In this document: positions 1 to 5,967 of the stretch, piece by piece | Position numbering within the stretch: the first letter of the stretch is position 1 | How the letters are laid out: every line of letters begins with the position of its first letter | Source of the DNA: Pseudomonadota bacterium | GTDB taxonomy: Bacteria > Pseudomonadota > Alphaproteobacteria > Rhodospirillales > Magnetospirillaceae | DNA: 6,562 bases | NCBI GenBank assembly: GCA_023437865.1 | Contig: JAEZFE010000242.1 | Span: 1-6,562 of the forward strand | Direction of reading: 5' to 3' | Translations under genes and position numbers: made by a program | The notes under the pieces: model-generated | What the model was told of the DNA's origin: nothing | Database searches by the model: none | What the model saw: only the letters and a program-made list of their open reading frames with translations

Positions 1-457
1 CGGTCGAGCCCACCGAGGCGAGCACGCCCAGGTTCCGCTCCAGGATGTCCATCTCGCGGCCCAGGGTGACGTGCATGACGCGGTCGATGCGCTGGGGCAG
101 GCTCACACGGGTGGCCTCGCGGTCGGCCAGACCCTTGGCGGCCGAGCGGCGCCACTCACGCATGGCGGCCACGAAGATGGCGCTCATGGGATCGAGCGGG
201 CGCGAACCGATGCGGTCATAGAGTTCTTCGAGCGAGCCGCCCGACCAGAACGATTCCTCGAAATGCTCGGCGCGCTGCCACAGGGCGCGCATGCGCATGA
301 GCTTGTCGAAGATGATCGCCCAGCACCAGAACGACGCACCGACGAGCGCAATCATCACGAACTTGACGATGAAGTCCGCCCGCATGAAGAGGGACCACAT
401 GGACAAATCGTGCTGGGCTACGGAGCCGGCCAGCTGAGCCGTCTGAACAGGATCCAT
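1..457 (-). CDS. tolQ: TolQ, proton-channel subunit of the Tol-Pal system (5' part only, cut by the window edge)
   Basis: The frame is open from an ATG at 457-455 to the left edge and gives 152 residues. It begins MDPVQTAQL and has one clear hydrophobic segment at about residues 29-50 (FIVKFVMIALVGASFWCWAI), the first membrane helix of TolQ/ExbB proteins. A charged cytoplasmic stretch follows, and the visible part ends NLGVLASVGST, the conserved run just before the second membrane helix of the family. TolQ works in the inner membrane with TolR, using the proton gradient to power the Tol-Pal complex that keeps the outer membrane attached during division. About a third of the protein is present; the channel helices 2 and 3 lie outside. 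The start is 4 nt after the ybgC stop, so the two are probably translated from one mRNA. AAAGGC upstream is a modest ribosome site. ExbB is the main alternative, but ybgC next door favours TolQ. Confidence 0.93.
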   Translation of the reverse strand, partial: MDPVQTAQLAGSVAQHDLSMWSLFMRADFIVKFVMIALVGASFWCWAIIFDKLMRMRALWQRAEHFEESFWSGGSLEELYDRIGSRPLDPMSAIFVAAMREWRRSAAKGLADREATRVSLPQRIDRVMHVTLGREMDILERNLGVLASVGST

Positions 458-461
458 GACA

Positions 462-884
462 CTATCGCCTTTCGCTAACCAAAGCCTGCAATGAGGTTTT
501 CAAATCCGCCGGGATGCGCACCGGCCTGCCGTCCTTGCTGATGAAGGCCAGCTTCACGTCGAGACGCACCAATTCCGCGCCATCGTCAAGCCGCCGGATG
601 ACCTGGAGCACCTCCATCGAGGCCCCCCCGACCGAGGTCATGACGCTCTCCACTTCCAGCAGATCGTCCAGCCGGGCCGGCTTGAGGAAGTCCATCCCGA
701 CGTGGCGGACGGCAAAGAAGCAGCCCAGCCGATCCGCCAATTCCGATTGGTTCAAACCCAGCCCGCGCACCATCTCGGTCCGCGCCCGCTCGGCGAAATT
801 CAGGTAATTCGAGTGGTACACGATGCCGCCGGCATCGGTGTCTTCCCAATAGACCCGGACGCGGTGTCGGTGGAGAGGGGTCAC
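462..884 (-). CDS. ybgC: YbgC-type acyl-CoA thioesterase (hotdog fold) of the tol-pal cluster
   Basis: A 140-residue protein, the usual family length. The N-terminus carries the YbgC signature [14 protein letters not shown] (residues 14-27), with the likely catalytic aspartate at D17 by comparison with E. coli YbgC D18, followed by ERARTEM. The fold is a single hotdog domain. Known relatives hydrolyse acyl-CoA in the cytoplasm and are the first gene of tol-pal operons; the exact substrate here cannot be told from sequence. The start is a GTG at 884-882 that overlaps the ruvB stop as GTGA. It is chosen because GGAGG at 896-892 lies 7 nt before it and because the protein then begins where the family begins ([15 protein letters not shown]). 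An ATG at 891 is in another frame and would not give this protein. Translation is probably coupled to ruvB upstream and followed closely by tolQ. Confidence 0.95.
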   Translation of the reverse strand: MTPLHRHRVRVYWEDTDAGGIVYHSNYLNFAERARTEMVRGLGLNQSELADRLGCFFAVRHVGMDFLKPARLDDLLEVESVMTSVGGASMEVLQVIRRLDDGAELVRLDVKLAFISKDGRPVRIPADLKTSLQALVSERR

Positions 885-1918
885 TCCTCATCCTCCGTCC
901 GCGACAGTAGATCGAGCTGCACCAACAGCTCCTTCGGCGGGTTGAGGCCGATATGCTTGAAGCCGCCCGCCGTCAGCATGCGGCCGCGCGGCGTGCGCTG
1001 GATAAGCCCCTGCTGCAGGAGGTACGGCTCGATCACCTCTTCCAAGGTGTCGCGCTGCTCGGAGAGCGCGGCGGCCAGGGTGTCCACGCCGACCGGGCCG
1101 CCGCCGTAATTCTCGGCGATGCAGCCGAGGTAGCGGCGGTCCATGGCGTCCAGGCCGATCTTGTCCACTTCCAGACGGGTCAGCGCGGCGTCGGCGATAC
1201 CGGCATCCACCGGGCTCTTGCCGGCCACGGCGGCGAAATCGCGCACCCGGCGCAGGAGGCGCCCGGCCACGCGCGGCGTGCCGCGCGAACGCTTCGCCAC
1301 CTCGGCGGCGCCGTCGGGGGTGATATCGAAGCCCAGCACGCGCGCGCCACGGCGCACGATCAGCTCAAGCTCGTCCGGGGTGTAGAAGTTCATGCGGCAG
1401 GGAATGCCGAAACGTTCCCGCAATGGAGTGGTCAGCAGGCCGGATCGGGTGGTCGCGCCCACCAGCGTGAACGGCGGCAGATCGATGCGCACCGAGCGGG
1501 CCGCCGGGCCCTCGCCGATGATGAGATCCAATTGGAAGTCCTCCATGGCCGGATAGAGCACTTCTTCTATGGCGGGATTAAGGCGATGGATCTCGTCGAT
1601 GAACAGCACGTCGCGCGGCTCGTGATTGGTCAGCAGCGCGGCCAGATCGCCGGCCTTGGCGATAACCGGACCCGAGGTGGCGCGGAATCCTACCCCCAAC
1701 TCCTTGGAGACAATCTGGGCAAGGGTGGTCTTGCCCAGGCCGGGCGGGCCGAAGAACAGAGTGTGATCCAGCGCCTCGCCGCGCGCCTTGGCGGCCTCGA
1801 TGAAGATCTTGAGGTTCTCGCGCACCTGGCGCTGGCCGGTGAAATCGTTCAGCGTCTGAGGGCGCAGATGGGTCTCCACGTCCGAAGTGCTCTTTTCCGG
1901 CGAGACTTCGCGCTTCAT
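881..1918 (-). CDS. ruvB: RuvB, Holliday-junction branch-migration ATPase
   Basis: A 345-residue AAA+ motor of typical RuvB length. In order: N-terminal region with [12 protein letters not shown] (18-29); Walker A GPPGLGKT (57-64); Walker B LFIDEIH (105-111); sensor 1 GATTR (154-158); PLRERFG (165-171) with the arginine-finger region; sensor-2 region [17 protein letters not shown] (213-229); and the C-terminal winged-helix part with [15 protein letters not shown] (271-285) and [12 protein letters not shown] (309-320). RuvB hexamers bind either side of a RuvA-held junction and pump DNA through it using ATP, giving RuvC access for cutting. The ATG at 1918-1916 overlaps the ruvA stop (ATGA), with AAGGA about 10 nt upstream, so ruvA and ruvB are very likely translationally coupled. 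All catalytic motifs are intact. Confidence 0.98.
   Translation of the reverse strand: MKREVSPEKSTSDVETHLRPQTLNDFTGQRQVRENLKIFIEAAKARGEALDHTLFFGPPGLGKTTLAQIVSKELGVGFRATSGPVIAKAGDLAALLTNHEPRDVLFIDEIHRLNPAIEEVLYPAMEDFQLDLIIGEGPAARSVRIDLPPFTLVGATTRSGLLTTPLRERFGIPCRMNFYTPDELELIVRRGARVLGFDITPDGAAEVAKRSRGTPRVAGRLLRRVRDFAAVAGKSPVDAGIADAALTRLEVDKIGLDAMDRRYLGCIAENYGGGPVGVDTLAAALSEQRDTLEEVIEPYLLQQGLIQRTPRGRMLTAGGFKHIGLNPPKELLVQLDLLSRTEDEE
892..896 (-). promoter_or_regulatory. Ribosome binding site for ybgC, inside the ruvB 3' end
   Basis: GGAGG on the minus strand lies within the last codons of ruvB, 7 nt before the ybgC GTG start. It supports the GTG start and translation of ybgC from the ruvB message. 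Confidence 0.65.
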
Positions 1919-2553
1919 CGCGCCATGTCCTTGCCCAGCCGCTTGAGCGCCAGCCGGATCAGGGTGGAGGAATTGGCGCCGTCATTCTCGCGGGCCGCGA
2001 TCCCCACGGCCTCGAACGCTTCGAGCCGGCGATAGCCCAAATTGACCAGCGCCGAGATGGCATCCTCCAGCGCGCCGCCACCCTCTGCCGGCATGGGCGC
2101 CGCGGCGGCCACGGCCTGGGCCAGGCCGGCAGGGGCAAAGCCACCCAACGCGATCTTGCCAGCCTTGTCCTTCAGCTCGGTGAGGATGCGCACGGCCAGT
2201 TTCGGCCCCACGCCATTGGCCCGGGTCAGCGTCGCCTTGTCCTGCGCCGCGATGGTCTGGAGCAATTGTTCCGGCGTGGCGGCCGACAGGATCGACAGGC
2301 CCACCTTGGCGCCGACGCCCTGCACGGTGGTCAGCAGGTTGAACCATTCACGCTCGGCAACATCGAGGAAGCCGTAAAGGTGGATGTGGTCCTCGCGCAC
2401 ATGGGTCTCGATGTGCAACGCAGCGGCGGTGCCGGCTTCCAGCTTGGCCAGGGTCTTGCCGGAGCAGAACACCAGATAGCCGACGCCATTCACGTCGACG
2501 ATGGCGAAATCCTCGCCGACCGAATCGATCAGGCCTTTGAGCTTGGCGATCAT
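1915..2553 (-). CDS. ruvA: RuvA, Holliday-junction recognition subunit
   Basis: A 212-residue protein beginning [10 protein letters not shown], the standard RuvA N-terminus (OB-fold domain I, about 1-64, ending HLYGFLD). Domain II carries two helix-hairpin-helix motifs, [17 protein letters not shown] (73-89) and [13 protein letters not shown] (112-124). A flexible Ala/Gly/Pro-rich linker (about 136-160) leads to domain III (about 161-210, [21 protein letters not shown]), which in known RuvA contacts RuvB. RuvA tetramers hold four-way junctions open and load RuvB. The ATG at 2553-2551 has GAGGGG upstream. It lies 43 nt after the ruvC stop, and that gap is filled by a mini-ORF whose stop overlaps this ATG. 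The 3' end overlaps the ruvB start by 4 nt. Confidence 0.97.
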   Translation of the reverse strand: MIAKLKGLIDSVGEDFAIVDVNGVGYLVFCSGKTLAKLEAGTAAALHIETHVREDHIHLYGFLDVAEREWFNLLTTVQGVGAKVGLSILSAATPEQLLQTIAAQDKATLTRANGVGPKLAVRILTELKDKAGKIALGGFAPAGLAQAVAAAAPMPAEGGGALEDAISALVNLGYRRLEAFEAVGIAARENDGANSSTLIRLALKRLGKDMAR

Positions 2554-2600
2554 TGTTTTAGCCCCTCAGGCGCCGAGAGCGCTTCGTTCACTCCGGTCAT
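2550..2600 (-). CDS. Possible 16-codon mini-ORF bridging ruvC and ruvA
   Basis: The frame reads ATG (2600-2598) to TGA (2552-2550) and encodes [16 protein letters not shown]. Its ATG overlaps the ruvC stop as ATGA, and its stop overlaps the ruvA start as ATGA, so the two real genes are joined by 4-nt overlaps through this short frame. I do not recognise the peptide. It is too short for a fold prediction. The likeliest role, if any, is to carry terminating ribosomes from ruvC to ruvA. It could also be chance; there is no strong ribosome binding site of its own before it. Confidence 0.3.
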   Translation of the reverse strand: MTGVNEALSAPEGLKQ

Positions 2601-3097
2601 CGTGCCACCGCCCGCGCCAGGCGGCGCGCCGTGTTGAGGTGATGCGAGTGGCAGATGGCGACGGCCAAAGCGTCCGCCGCATCGGGGCTCTTGACCAGGC
2701 AGCCGGGCAGCAGAGTGCGCACCATCATGCCGACCTGATCCTTCTGGGCGCGGCCGGTGCCGACCACCGCCTGCTTGACCGAAGCGGGGGCGTATTCGCC
2801 GACGCGGATGCCCGACAGCGCCGGGGCCAGCAGCACGGCGCCGCGCGCCTGGCCGAGCTTGAGCGTGCTTTCCGGGTTCTTGTTGACGAAGGTCTCTTCC
2901 ACCGCGGCTTCCTCGGGGGCCCACTGGGCGATGATGGCGCGCACGCCCTCGTGCAGTTGCACCAGCCGCTCGGCCAGGCTCAGCTTGTCGTCCGACTTGA
3001 CCACGCCGTCCGCCACATGGCGAAGGTGCGAGCCGTCCACGTCGATGATCCCCCAGCCGGTGATCCGCAATCCCGGATCGAGCCCCAGAACCCGCAT
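2597..3097 (-). CDS. ruvC: RuvC, Holliday-junction resolving endonuclease
   Basis: A 166-residue RNase-H-fold nuclease, normal length for RuvC. The acidic residues that bind two metal ions can be placed: D7 in LGLDPGLRITGWG (4-16), E67 in VEETFVNKN (66-74), and D139 and D142 in KSPDAADALAVAICH (136-150). It acts as a dimer, cutting junctions symmetrically after RuvAB branch migration. The start is the ATG at 3097-3095, because the family begins MRVLGLDPG and AGGGGGG lies just upstream at 3107-3101. The frame stays open to an ATG at 3145, but those extra 16 residues would be read from the palindromic repeat region and do not look like RuvC. No convincing promoter is seen directly upstream, so it may be read from yebC. 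Confidence 0.97.
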   Translation of the reverse strand: MRVLGLDPGLRITGWGIIDVDGSHLRHVADGVVKSDDKLSLAERLVQLHEGVRAIIAQWAPEEAAVEETFVNKNPESTLKLGQARGAVLLAPALSGIRVGEYAPASVKQAVVGTGRAQKDQVGMMVRTLLPGCLVKSPDAADALAVAICHSHHLNTARRLARAVAR

Positions 3098-3100
3098 GTA

Positions 3101-3107
3101 CCCCCCT
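3101..3107 (-). promoter_or_regulatory. Ribosome binding site deciding the ruvC start
   Basis: AGGGGGG on the minus strand ends 3 nt before the ATG at 3097; counting only the AGGGG core the spacing is 5 nt. It favours the 3097 start over the in-frame ATG at 3145. Confidence 0.6.
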
Positions 3108-3118
3108 GCCCCAGAAAA

Positions 3119-3153
3119 CGTCATGGCCGGGATTGACCCGGCCATCCATGTGG
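3119..3153. repeat. Palindromic intergenic repeat, unit A (REP-like)
   Basis: A 35-nt unit that folds into a 9-bp stem with a 5-nt loop: ATGGCCGGG, loop ATTGA, then CCCGGCCAT (3123-3145), followed by the tail CCATGTGG. An inverted copy lies at 3180-3214. It sits in the yebC-ruvC gap. It resembles the GGGCATGACG-type extragenic palindromes common in alphaproteobacteria; that family link is from memory and was not searched. It has no T-run on either side, so it is not an obvious intrinsic terminator. Confidence 0.75.
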
Positions 3154-3179
3154 CCCCGCATGCATTGTGCCGGGCGTCA

Positions 3180-3214
3180 CCACATGGATGCCCGGATCGC
3201 GTCCGGGCATGACG
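3180..3214. repeat. Palindromic intergenic repeat, unit B (inverted copy of unit A)
   Basis: Read on the minus strand, this 35-nt unit matches unit A at 28 of 35 positions. Its own 9-bp stem is ATGCCCGGA, loop CGCGA, TCCGGGCAT (3188-3210). The differences from unit A fall only in the loop or as paired changes in the stem, so the hairpin is kept. Both ends match unit A exactly (CGTCATG, and an 11-nt outer tail CATCCATGTGG). The spacer between the units is 26 nt. Confidence 0.75.
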
Positions 3215-3225
3215 GACGGGGAAAG

Positions 3226-3975
3226 TTACCCCAAACGCTCCATGATCTCGTCCGGGATTTCGAAATTAGCCTGGACGCGCTGGACGTCGTCGTTGTCCTC
3301 CAGCACGTCCAGCAGCTTCATCAGCGTCTTGGCGACGTCTTCGTCGGCCACCGGCACGGTGGTCTGCGGACGCCAGTCCAGGCGGGCATGCTCGGGGGTG
3401 CCGAAGGTGGCTTCCAGCGCGTCGCGCACGGTGGCCAGATCGTCGGGGGCACAAGTGATCTCGTGGCCGTTCTCCGACGATTCCACGTTGTCGGCACCGG
3501 CTTCCAGCGCCGCCTCGAACATGCCTTCCGCCGAGGCCGCCGCCGCCGGATAGGCGATGGAGCCGACGCGGTCGAACATGAACGACACCGAATTGGATTC
3601 GCCCAGGGCGCCGCCGTTCTTGGAGAAGGCCGAACGCACTTCCGAGGCGGTGCGGTTGCGGTTGTCGGTCAGCGCCTCGACGATGATGGCGACCGAACCG
3701 GGGCCGTAGCCCTCGTAGCGCACTTCCTCGTAATTCGCCCCGTCCTCGCCACCGGCGCCGCGCTTGATGGCGCGCTCCATGGTGTCCTTGGGCATGTTGG
3801 CGGCGCGGGCGGCCTGGATGGCGGCGCGCAGGCGCGGGTTCATGGCGGGGTCGGGCTGGCCCGACTTGGCGGACACCGTCAATTCGCGGATCAGCTTGGT
3901 GAAGACCTTGGCGCGCTTGGCGTCCTGAGCACCTTTGCGGTGCATGATGTTCTTAAACTGGGAATGGCCGGCCAT
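3226..3975 (-). CDS. yebC: YebC/TACO1 family protein
   Basis: A 249-residue protein, the usual YebC length. It begins [20 protein letters not shown], the family N-terminus in alphaproteobacteria, with a basic helical domain 1 (about 1-75, ending [11 protein letters not shown]). Next comes the conserved [20 protein letters not shown] (82-101) and LTDNRNRTA (102-110), then two alpha/beta domains with an acidic C-terminal half. YebC proteins were first described as DNA-binding regulators, some of them affecting ruvC expression; more recent work links them to relief of ribosome stalling on proline-rich sequence. Which applies here cannot be read from sequence. The position directly upstream of ruvCAB is the common arrangement. 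The ATG at 3975-3973 gives the standard N-terminus; the ribosome binding site is weak. The stop is followed by 128 nt holding the repeat pair. Confidence 0.97.
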   Translation of the reverse strand: MAGHSQFKNIMHRKGAQDAKRAKVFTKLIRELTVSAKSGQPDPAMNPRLRAAIQAARAANMPKDTMERAIKRGAGGEDGANYEEVRYEGYGPGSVAIIVEALTDNRNRTASEVRSAFSKNGGALGESNSVSFMFDRVGSIAYPAAAASAEGMFEAALEAGADNVESSENGHEITCAPDDLATVRDALEATFGTPEHARLDWRPQTTVPVADEDVAKTLMKLLDVLEDNDDVQRVQANFEIPDEIMERLG

Positions 3976-4016
3976 AACTCGTGCGAACCTTGAATGCGGA
4001 TGGAATGGTTGCGGTG

Positions 4017-4025
4017 CCTATACCA
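4017..4025 (-). promoter_or_regulatory. Possible extended -10 promoter for yebC
   Basis: The 92-nt gap 3976-4067 holds TGGTATAGG on the minus strand, which fits an extended -10 (TGnTATAAT) in its first seven positions. No good -35 lies 16-18 nt upstream. Transcription would begin near 4010, giving a leader of about 35 nt. The rest of the gap shows a purine-rich GAGGGAGGGAGG stretch and no clear terminator. Confidence 0.3.
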
Positions 4026-4067
4026 TATCTTGTGCGGGCACGGCTACCTCCCTCCCTCGCTGTGGCT

Positions 4068-4880
4068 TTAGGGCCAGACCTCCGCCAGCCGCGGCCCGAC
4101 GCGCAGCGCGCCCACCTTGACCGCCAGCCCCGTGCGGTCGTCGGTTTCCACCAGCACGCCGCACACGGTGCCCGGACCTTCCGCCGGGGTCAGGCGTTCG
4201 CCCGGAATCTTGCGGACGAATTTGTGGATGGCGGCATCCTTCTTCATGCCGATGACCGAGTCATAATCCCCGCACATGCCGGCATCGCACTGGAAGGCGG
4301 TGCCGCGGGGCAGGATCTGGGTGTCGGCGGTGGGAATGTGCGAATGGCTGCCCACCACCAGGCTGGCGCGGCCATCGGCCACATGGCCGAGCGCCATCTT
4401 CTCGCTGGAAGCCTCGGCATGCACATCAAGAATGATCGCATCCACCCCGCCCGGCCCTAGCCGGACACGGCTCAGCTCGCGTTCGACGGCGGCGAAGGGA
4501 TCGTCGAGCGGGTCCATGAACAGCCGGCCCATGACCTGCATGACCATGACCTTCTTGCCACGCGGCAGCGCATAGACGCCCACGCCCTTGCCCGGCGTGC
4601 CGGCAGGGTAGTTGAGCGGGCGCAACAGCCGCGCGTCGCCGTCGATATACGGCATGATCTCGCGCTGGTCCCAGGAATGATTACCCAGCGTCAGGACATC
4701 CACGCCGGCGGCATAAAACTCCTCGCAAATCTTGGGAGTGATGCCGAAGCCGTGGGCGGCGTTCTCGCCGTTGACCACCACGAAGTCGGCCTCCACCCTG
4801 CGACGGATTTCCGGCAGTTTCTCGATCACCGCGTCGCGTCCGGCCCGGCCCACCACGTCACCCAGATAAAGCAGTCTCAT
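4068..4880 (-). CDS. YmdB/TIGR00282-type metallophosphoesterase
   Basis: A 270-residue calcineurin-like phosphoesterase, full length for the family. Metal ligands are in place: D8 (LGDVVGRAG), E39 and N40 (NGENAAHG), N67 with H68 (TLGNHSWDQ), H154 (LDVHAEASSEK), and H179 and H181 (VGSHSHIPTAD). The run CDAGMCGDYDSVIGM (198-212) is also typical. The best-studied relative, B. subtilis YmdB, hydrolyses 2',3'-cyclic nucleotides and affects RNA turnover and biofilm choice; the substrate here is unknown. It is a cytoplasmic protein with no signal peptide. The ATG at 4880-4878 overlaps the stop of the cyclo-ligase gene (ATGA), so translation is probably coupled. The pairing with the folate cyclo-ligase is tight, but I see no metabolic link. 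Confidence 0.93.
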   Translation of the reverse strand: MRLLYLGDVVGRAGRDAVIEKLPEIRRRVEADFVVVNGENAAHGFGITPKICEEFYAAGVDVLTLGNHSWDQREIMPYIDGDARLLRPLNYPAGTPGKGVGVYALPRGKKVMVMQVMGRLFMDPLDDPFAAVERELSRVRLGPGGVDAIILDVHAEASSEKMALGHVADGRASLVVGSHSHIPTADTQILPRGTAFQCDAGMCGDYDSVIGMKKDAAIHKFVRKIPGERLTPAEGPGTVCGVLVETDDRTGLAVKVGALRVGPRLAEVWP

Positions 4881-5452
4881 GCGATCAAACCCTGTTCGGT
4901 GGCGATGGCGTCCAGGCGCTGGTCATGGATGTCCGTGGGAACGGCATCGACCTCCTGGGCGGCAAAGCCCAATCCAATGGCTTTTACCTGGGCGCGGCGG
5001 CGCAGGCTTTCCAGCGAACGGTCATAATAGCCGCCGCCATAGCCGAGGCGGAAGCACCGGCGGTCGAAGGCGAGCAAGGGCACCAACACCACACTGGGAA
5101 CCAGCGGCGGCGCCGATGCCAGCGGATGGACGGTGCCATGTAGGCCCGGCTCCAGCCCGTCGCCGGGCGCCCAATGGCGGAAATCCAGGGGCTGCCCCCG
5201 CGCGGTCACGACCGGCAGTGCCAGCGTGCAGCCGAGGCCCGCCAGCCTATCCAACAGCGGGCGGGGATCAAGTTCGTCGCCCATGGGCCAGTAGGCGGCA
5301 ACCACGTCGCCCCGGTCCACGCCCAGTTGCCCCGCCATGGCGGCAAGCGCAGCCGCAGCCTCGGCACCGCAATCGGCGCAGGCACGGCGGCGCACCTCGA
5401 CCATATGGGCGCGCAACGTCTTCTTGTGGGTGGGGAGATCGGGATCGTGCAT
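4877..5452 (-). CDS. ygfA: 5-formyltetrahydrofolate cyclo-ligase
   Basis: A 191-residue protein from the ATG at 5452-5450. It converts 5-formyl-THF to 5,10-methenyl-THF with ATP, returning a storage folate to the one-carbon pool. Visible features are KKTLR near the N-terminus (10-14, the usual ATP-contacting lysine region), YWPMGDELDPRPL (54-66), the signature LAFD (127-130) followed by RLGYGGGYYDR (135-145), and the C-terminal VPTDIHDQRLDAIATEQG (171-188). C133 stands where many relatives have glycine. The start is chosen by family alignment. The frame is open further to 5548, but that stretch lies in the 6S RNA. No Shine-Dalgarno is seen before this ATG, which lies 10 nt after the 6S closing stem. 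The 3' end overlaps the next gene by 4 nt. Confidence 0.93.
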   Translation of the reverse strand: MHDPDLPTHKKTLRAHMVEVRRRACADCGAEAAAALAAMAGQLGVDRGDVVAAYWPMGDELDPRPLLDRLAGLGCTLALPVVTARGQPLDFRHWAPGDGLEPGLHGTVHPLASAPPLVPSVVLVPLLAFDRRCFRLGYGGGYYDRSLESLRRRAQVKAIGLGFAAQEVDAVPTDIHDQRLDAIATEQGLIA

Positions 5453-5462
5453 GGAAGAATGT

Positions 5463-5628
5463 GGAGCGGCGCCGCCTCGGCCGTTGGCTTGTAAGTCCTC
5501 CGTGGCCTGACTAATCAGGTGGGCGCCATATACCGGCACCAATGGCACCGGCAGGGACAGCTCCCTAGAGGATCGTTATCGCCCCAGGGACATTAGCTGC
5601 CTGACGAGCACGCGCAGCAGACCGCTCC
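5463..5628 (-). ncRNA. ssrS: 6S RNA, regulator of sigma-70 RNA polymerase
   Basis: This 166-nt segment fills the zapA-cyclo-ligase gap, the classic place of ssrS in proteobacteria, and folds as a long rod. The ends pair: GGAGCGG (5628-5622) with CCGCTCC (5469-5463), continued by GCTGC against GCGGC with one G-U pair. At the tip, 5531-5553 makes a 10-bp hairpin with an ATT loop and three G-U pairs. Below it, GGGAGCTGT (5565-5557) pairs with TATGGCGCCC (5530-5521) with one mismatch or bulge. A large weakly paired middle holds a small hairpin, CCTGA-TTAG-TCAGG (5519-5506), on its 3' side, as in 6S central bubbles. 6S binds RNA polymerase holoenzyme by imitating an open promoter and damps transcription in stationary phase. 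The 5' end is set by the promoter fit; the 3' end by the stem. Pairing was done by eye, and the ends may be off by several nucleotides. Confidence 0.88.
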
Positions 5629-5634
5629 TTCCCC

Positions 5635-5663
5635 TACTTAGGACCTTTCCAGCCGTTCCGCAA
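5635..5663 (-). promoter_or_regulatory. Sigma-70-like promoter of the 6S RNA gene
   Basis: On the minus strand, TTGCGG (5663-5658) and TAAGTA (5640-5635) are separated by exactly 17 nt. A start 7 nt after the -10 falls on G5628, the first base of the 6S closing stem. The -35 and spacer lie in the last codons of zapA, and the first three bases of the -10 are the zapA stop codon TAA. Confidence 0.6.
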
Positions 5664-5964
5664 TGCCTTCGATGCGAGCGGCCAGGGCCTCGATGCCGGC
5701 GGCCAGCTGTTCGTCCCCCTCGGCGGCGGCGGCCACATCGGTGCCAGCGGTCCTGAGCTGCTCCCGGCTCTCGGCCAGTTCGTCAGCGAGCATCAGCCCC
5801 ACCATGACCAGCAGCCGGGCGTCGGGGACGTTGCCGATCTGGCCGAGCAATTGCTGGGCACGATTATCCACCTCGCGGCCCAATTCGGTGACGCGGGCCA
5901 CCTGGGAATCGTCGCAGGCAATCTCGTAGATGCGGCCGTTGATGGTGAGATTGACGAGGGCCAC
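5638..5964 (-). CDS. zapA: ZapA, FtsZ-ring stabilising protein
   Basis: A 108-residue protein. The N-terminal domain (1-62) starts ALVNLTINGRIYEIACDD and contains VTELGREVDNRAQQL and RLLVMVGLMLADEL, the typical ZapA pattern. The C-terminal half (about 63-108) is rich in Ala, Glu, Leu and Arg and should form the coiled coil through which ZapA dimers and tetramers assemble. ZapA binds FtsZ in the cytoplasm and bundles filaments at the division site. The start is a GTG at 5964-5962, supported by GGAGGA at 5977-5972 and by alignment to the family N-terminus. It begins 3 nt after the stop of the upstream coiled-coil gene, so the two are an operon. The stop codon is part of the -10 box of the 6S promoter. 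Confidence 0.93.
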   Translation of the reverse strand: MALVNLTINGRIYEIACDDSQVARVTELGREVDNRAQQLLGQIGNVPDARLLVMVGLMLADELAESREQLRTAGTDVAAAAEGDEQLAAGIEALAARIEGIAERLERS

Positions 5965-5967
5965 GCC

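Noticed and set aside
953..2035. Plus-strand open frame of 360 codons opposite ruvB and the end of ruvA.
   Set aside because: It lies antisense to a gene with all RuvB motifs intact, its product has no recognisable domain, and such long shadow frames are expected in GC-rich coding DNA.
3098..3145. N-terminal extension of RuvC by 16 residues from an ATG at 3145.
   Set aside because: The extension reads through the palindromic repeat and lacks RuvC similarity; a strong ribosome site precedes the ATG at 3097.
3119..3214. The palindromes read as an intrinsic terminator after yebC.
   Set aside because: Neither hairpin is followed by a T-run on the minus strand, and the inverted paired arrangement fits a repeat element better.
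3973..3992. Possible LexA (SOS) box before yebC, because GTTC occurs just upstream of the start.
   Set aside because: The alphaproteobacterial box needs GTTC-N7-GTTC; here the second half is TTAT at that spacing. I saw no good match before ruvC either.
3133..3993. Plus-strand open frame of 286 codons opposite yebC.
   Set aside because: The product is a low-complexity Gly/His/Val-rich shadow of yebC with no family resemblance.
4879..5514. Plus-strand open frame of 211 codons opposite the cyclo-ligase.
   Set aside because: The translation is Arg/Pro/Ala-rich and crosses the 6S RNA; the opposite strand encodes a clear cyclo-ligase.
5453..5548. N-terminal extension of the cyclo-ligase by 32 codons from a GTG at 5548.
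   Set aside because: The extra codons lie in the 3' half of the 6S RNA, the GTG falls in the apical hairpin, and family alignment starts near 5452.
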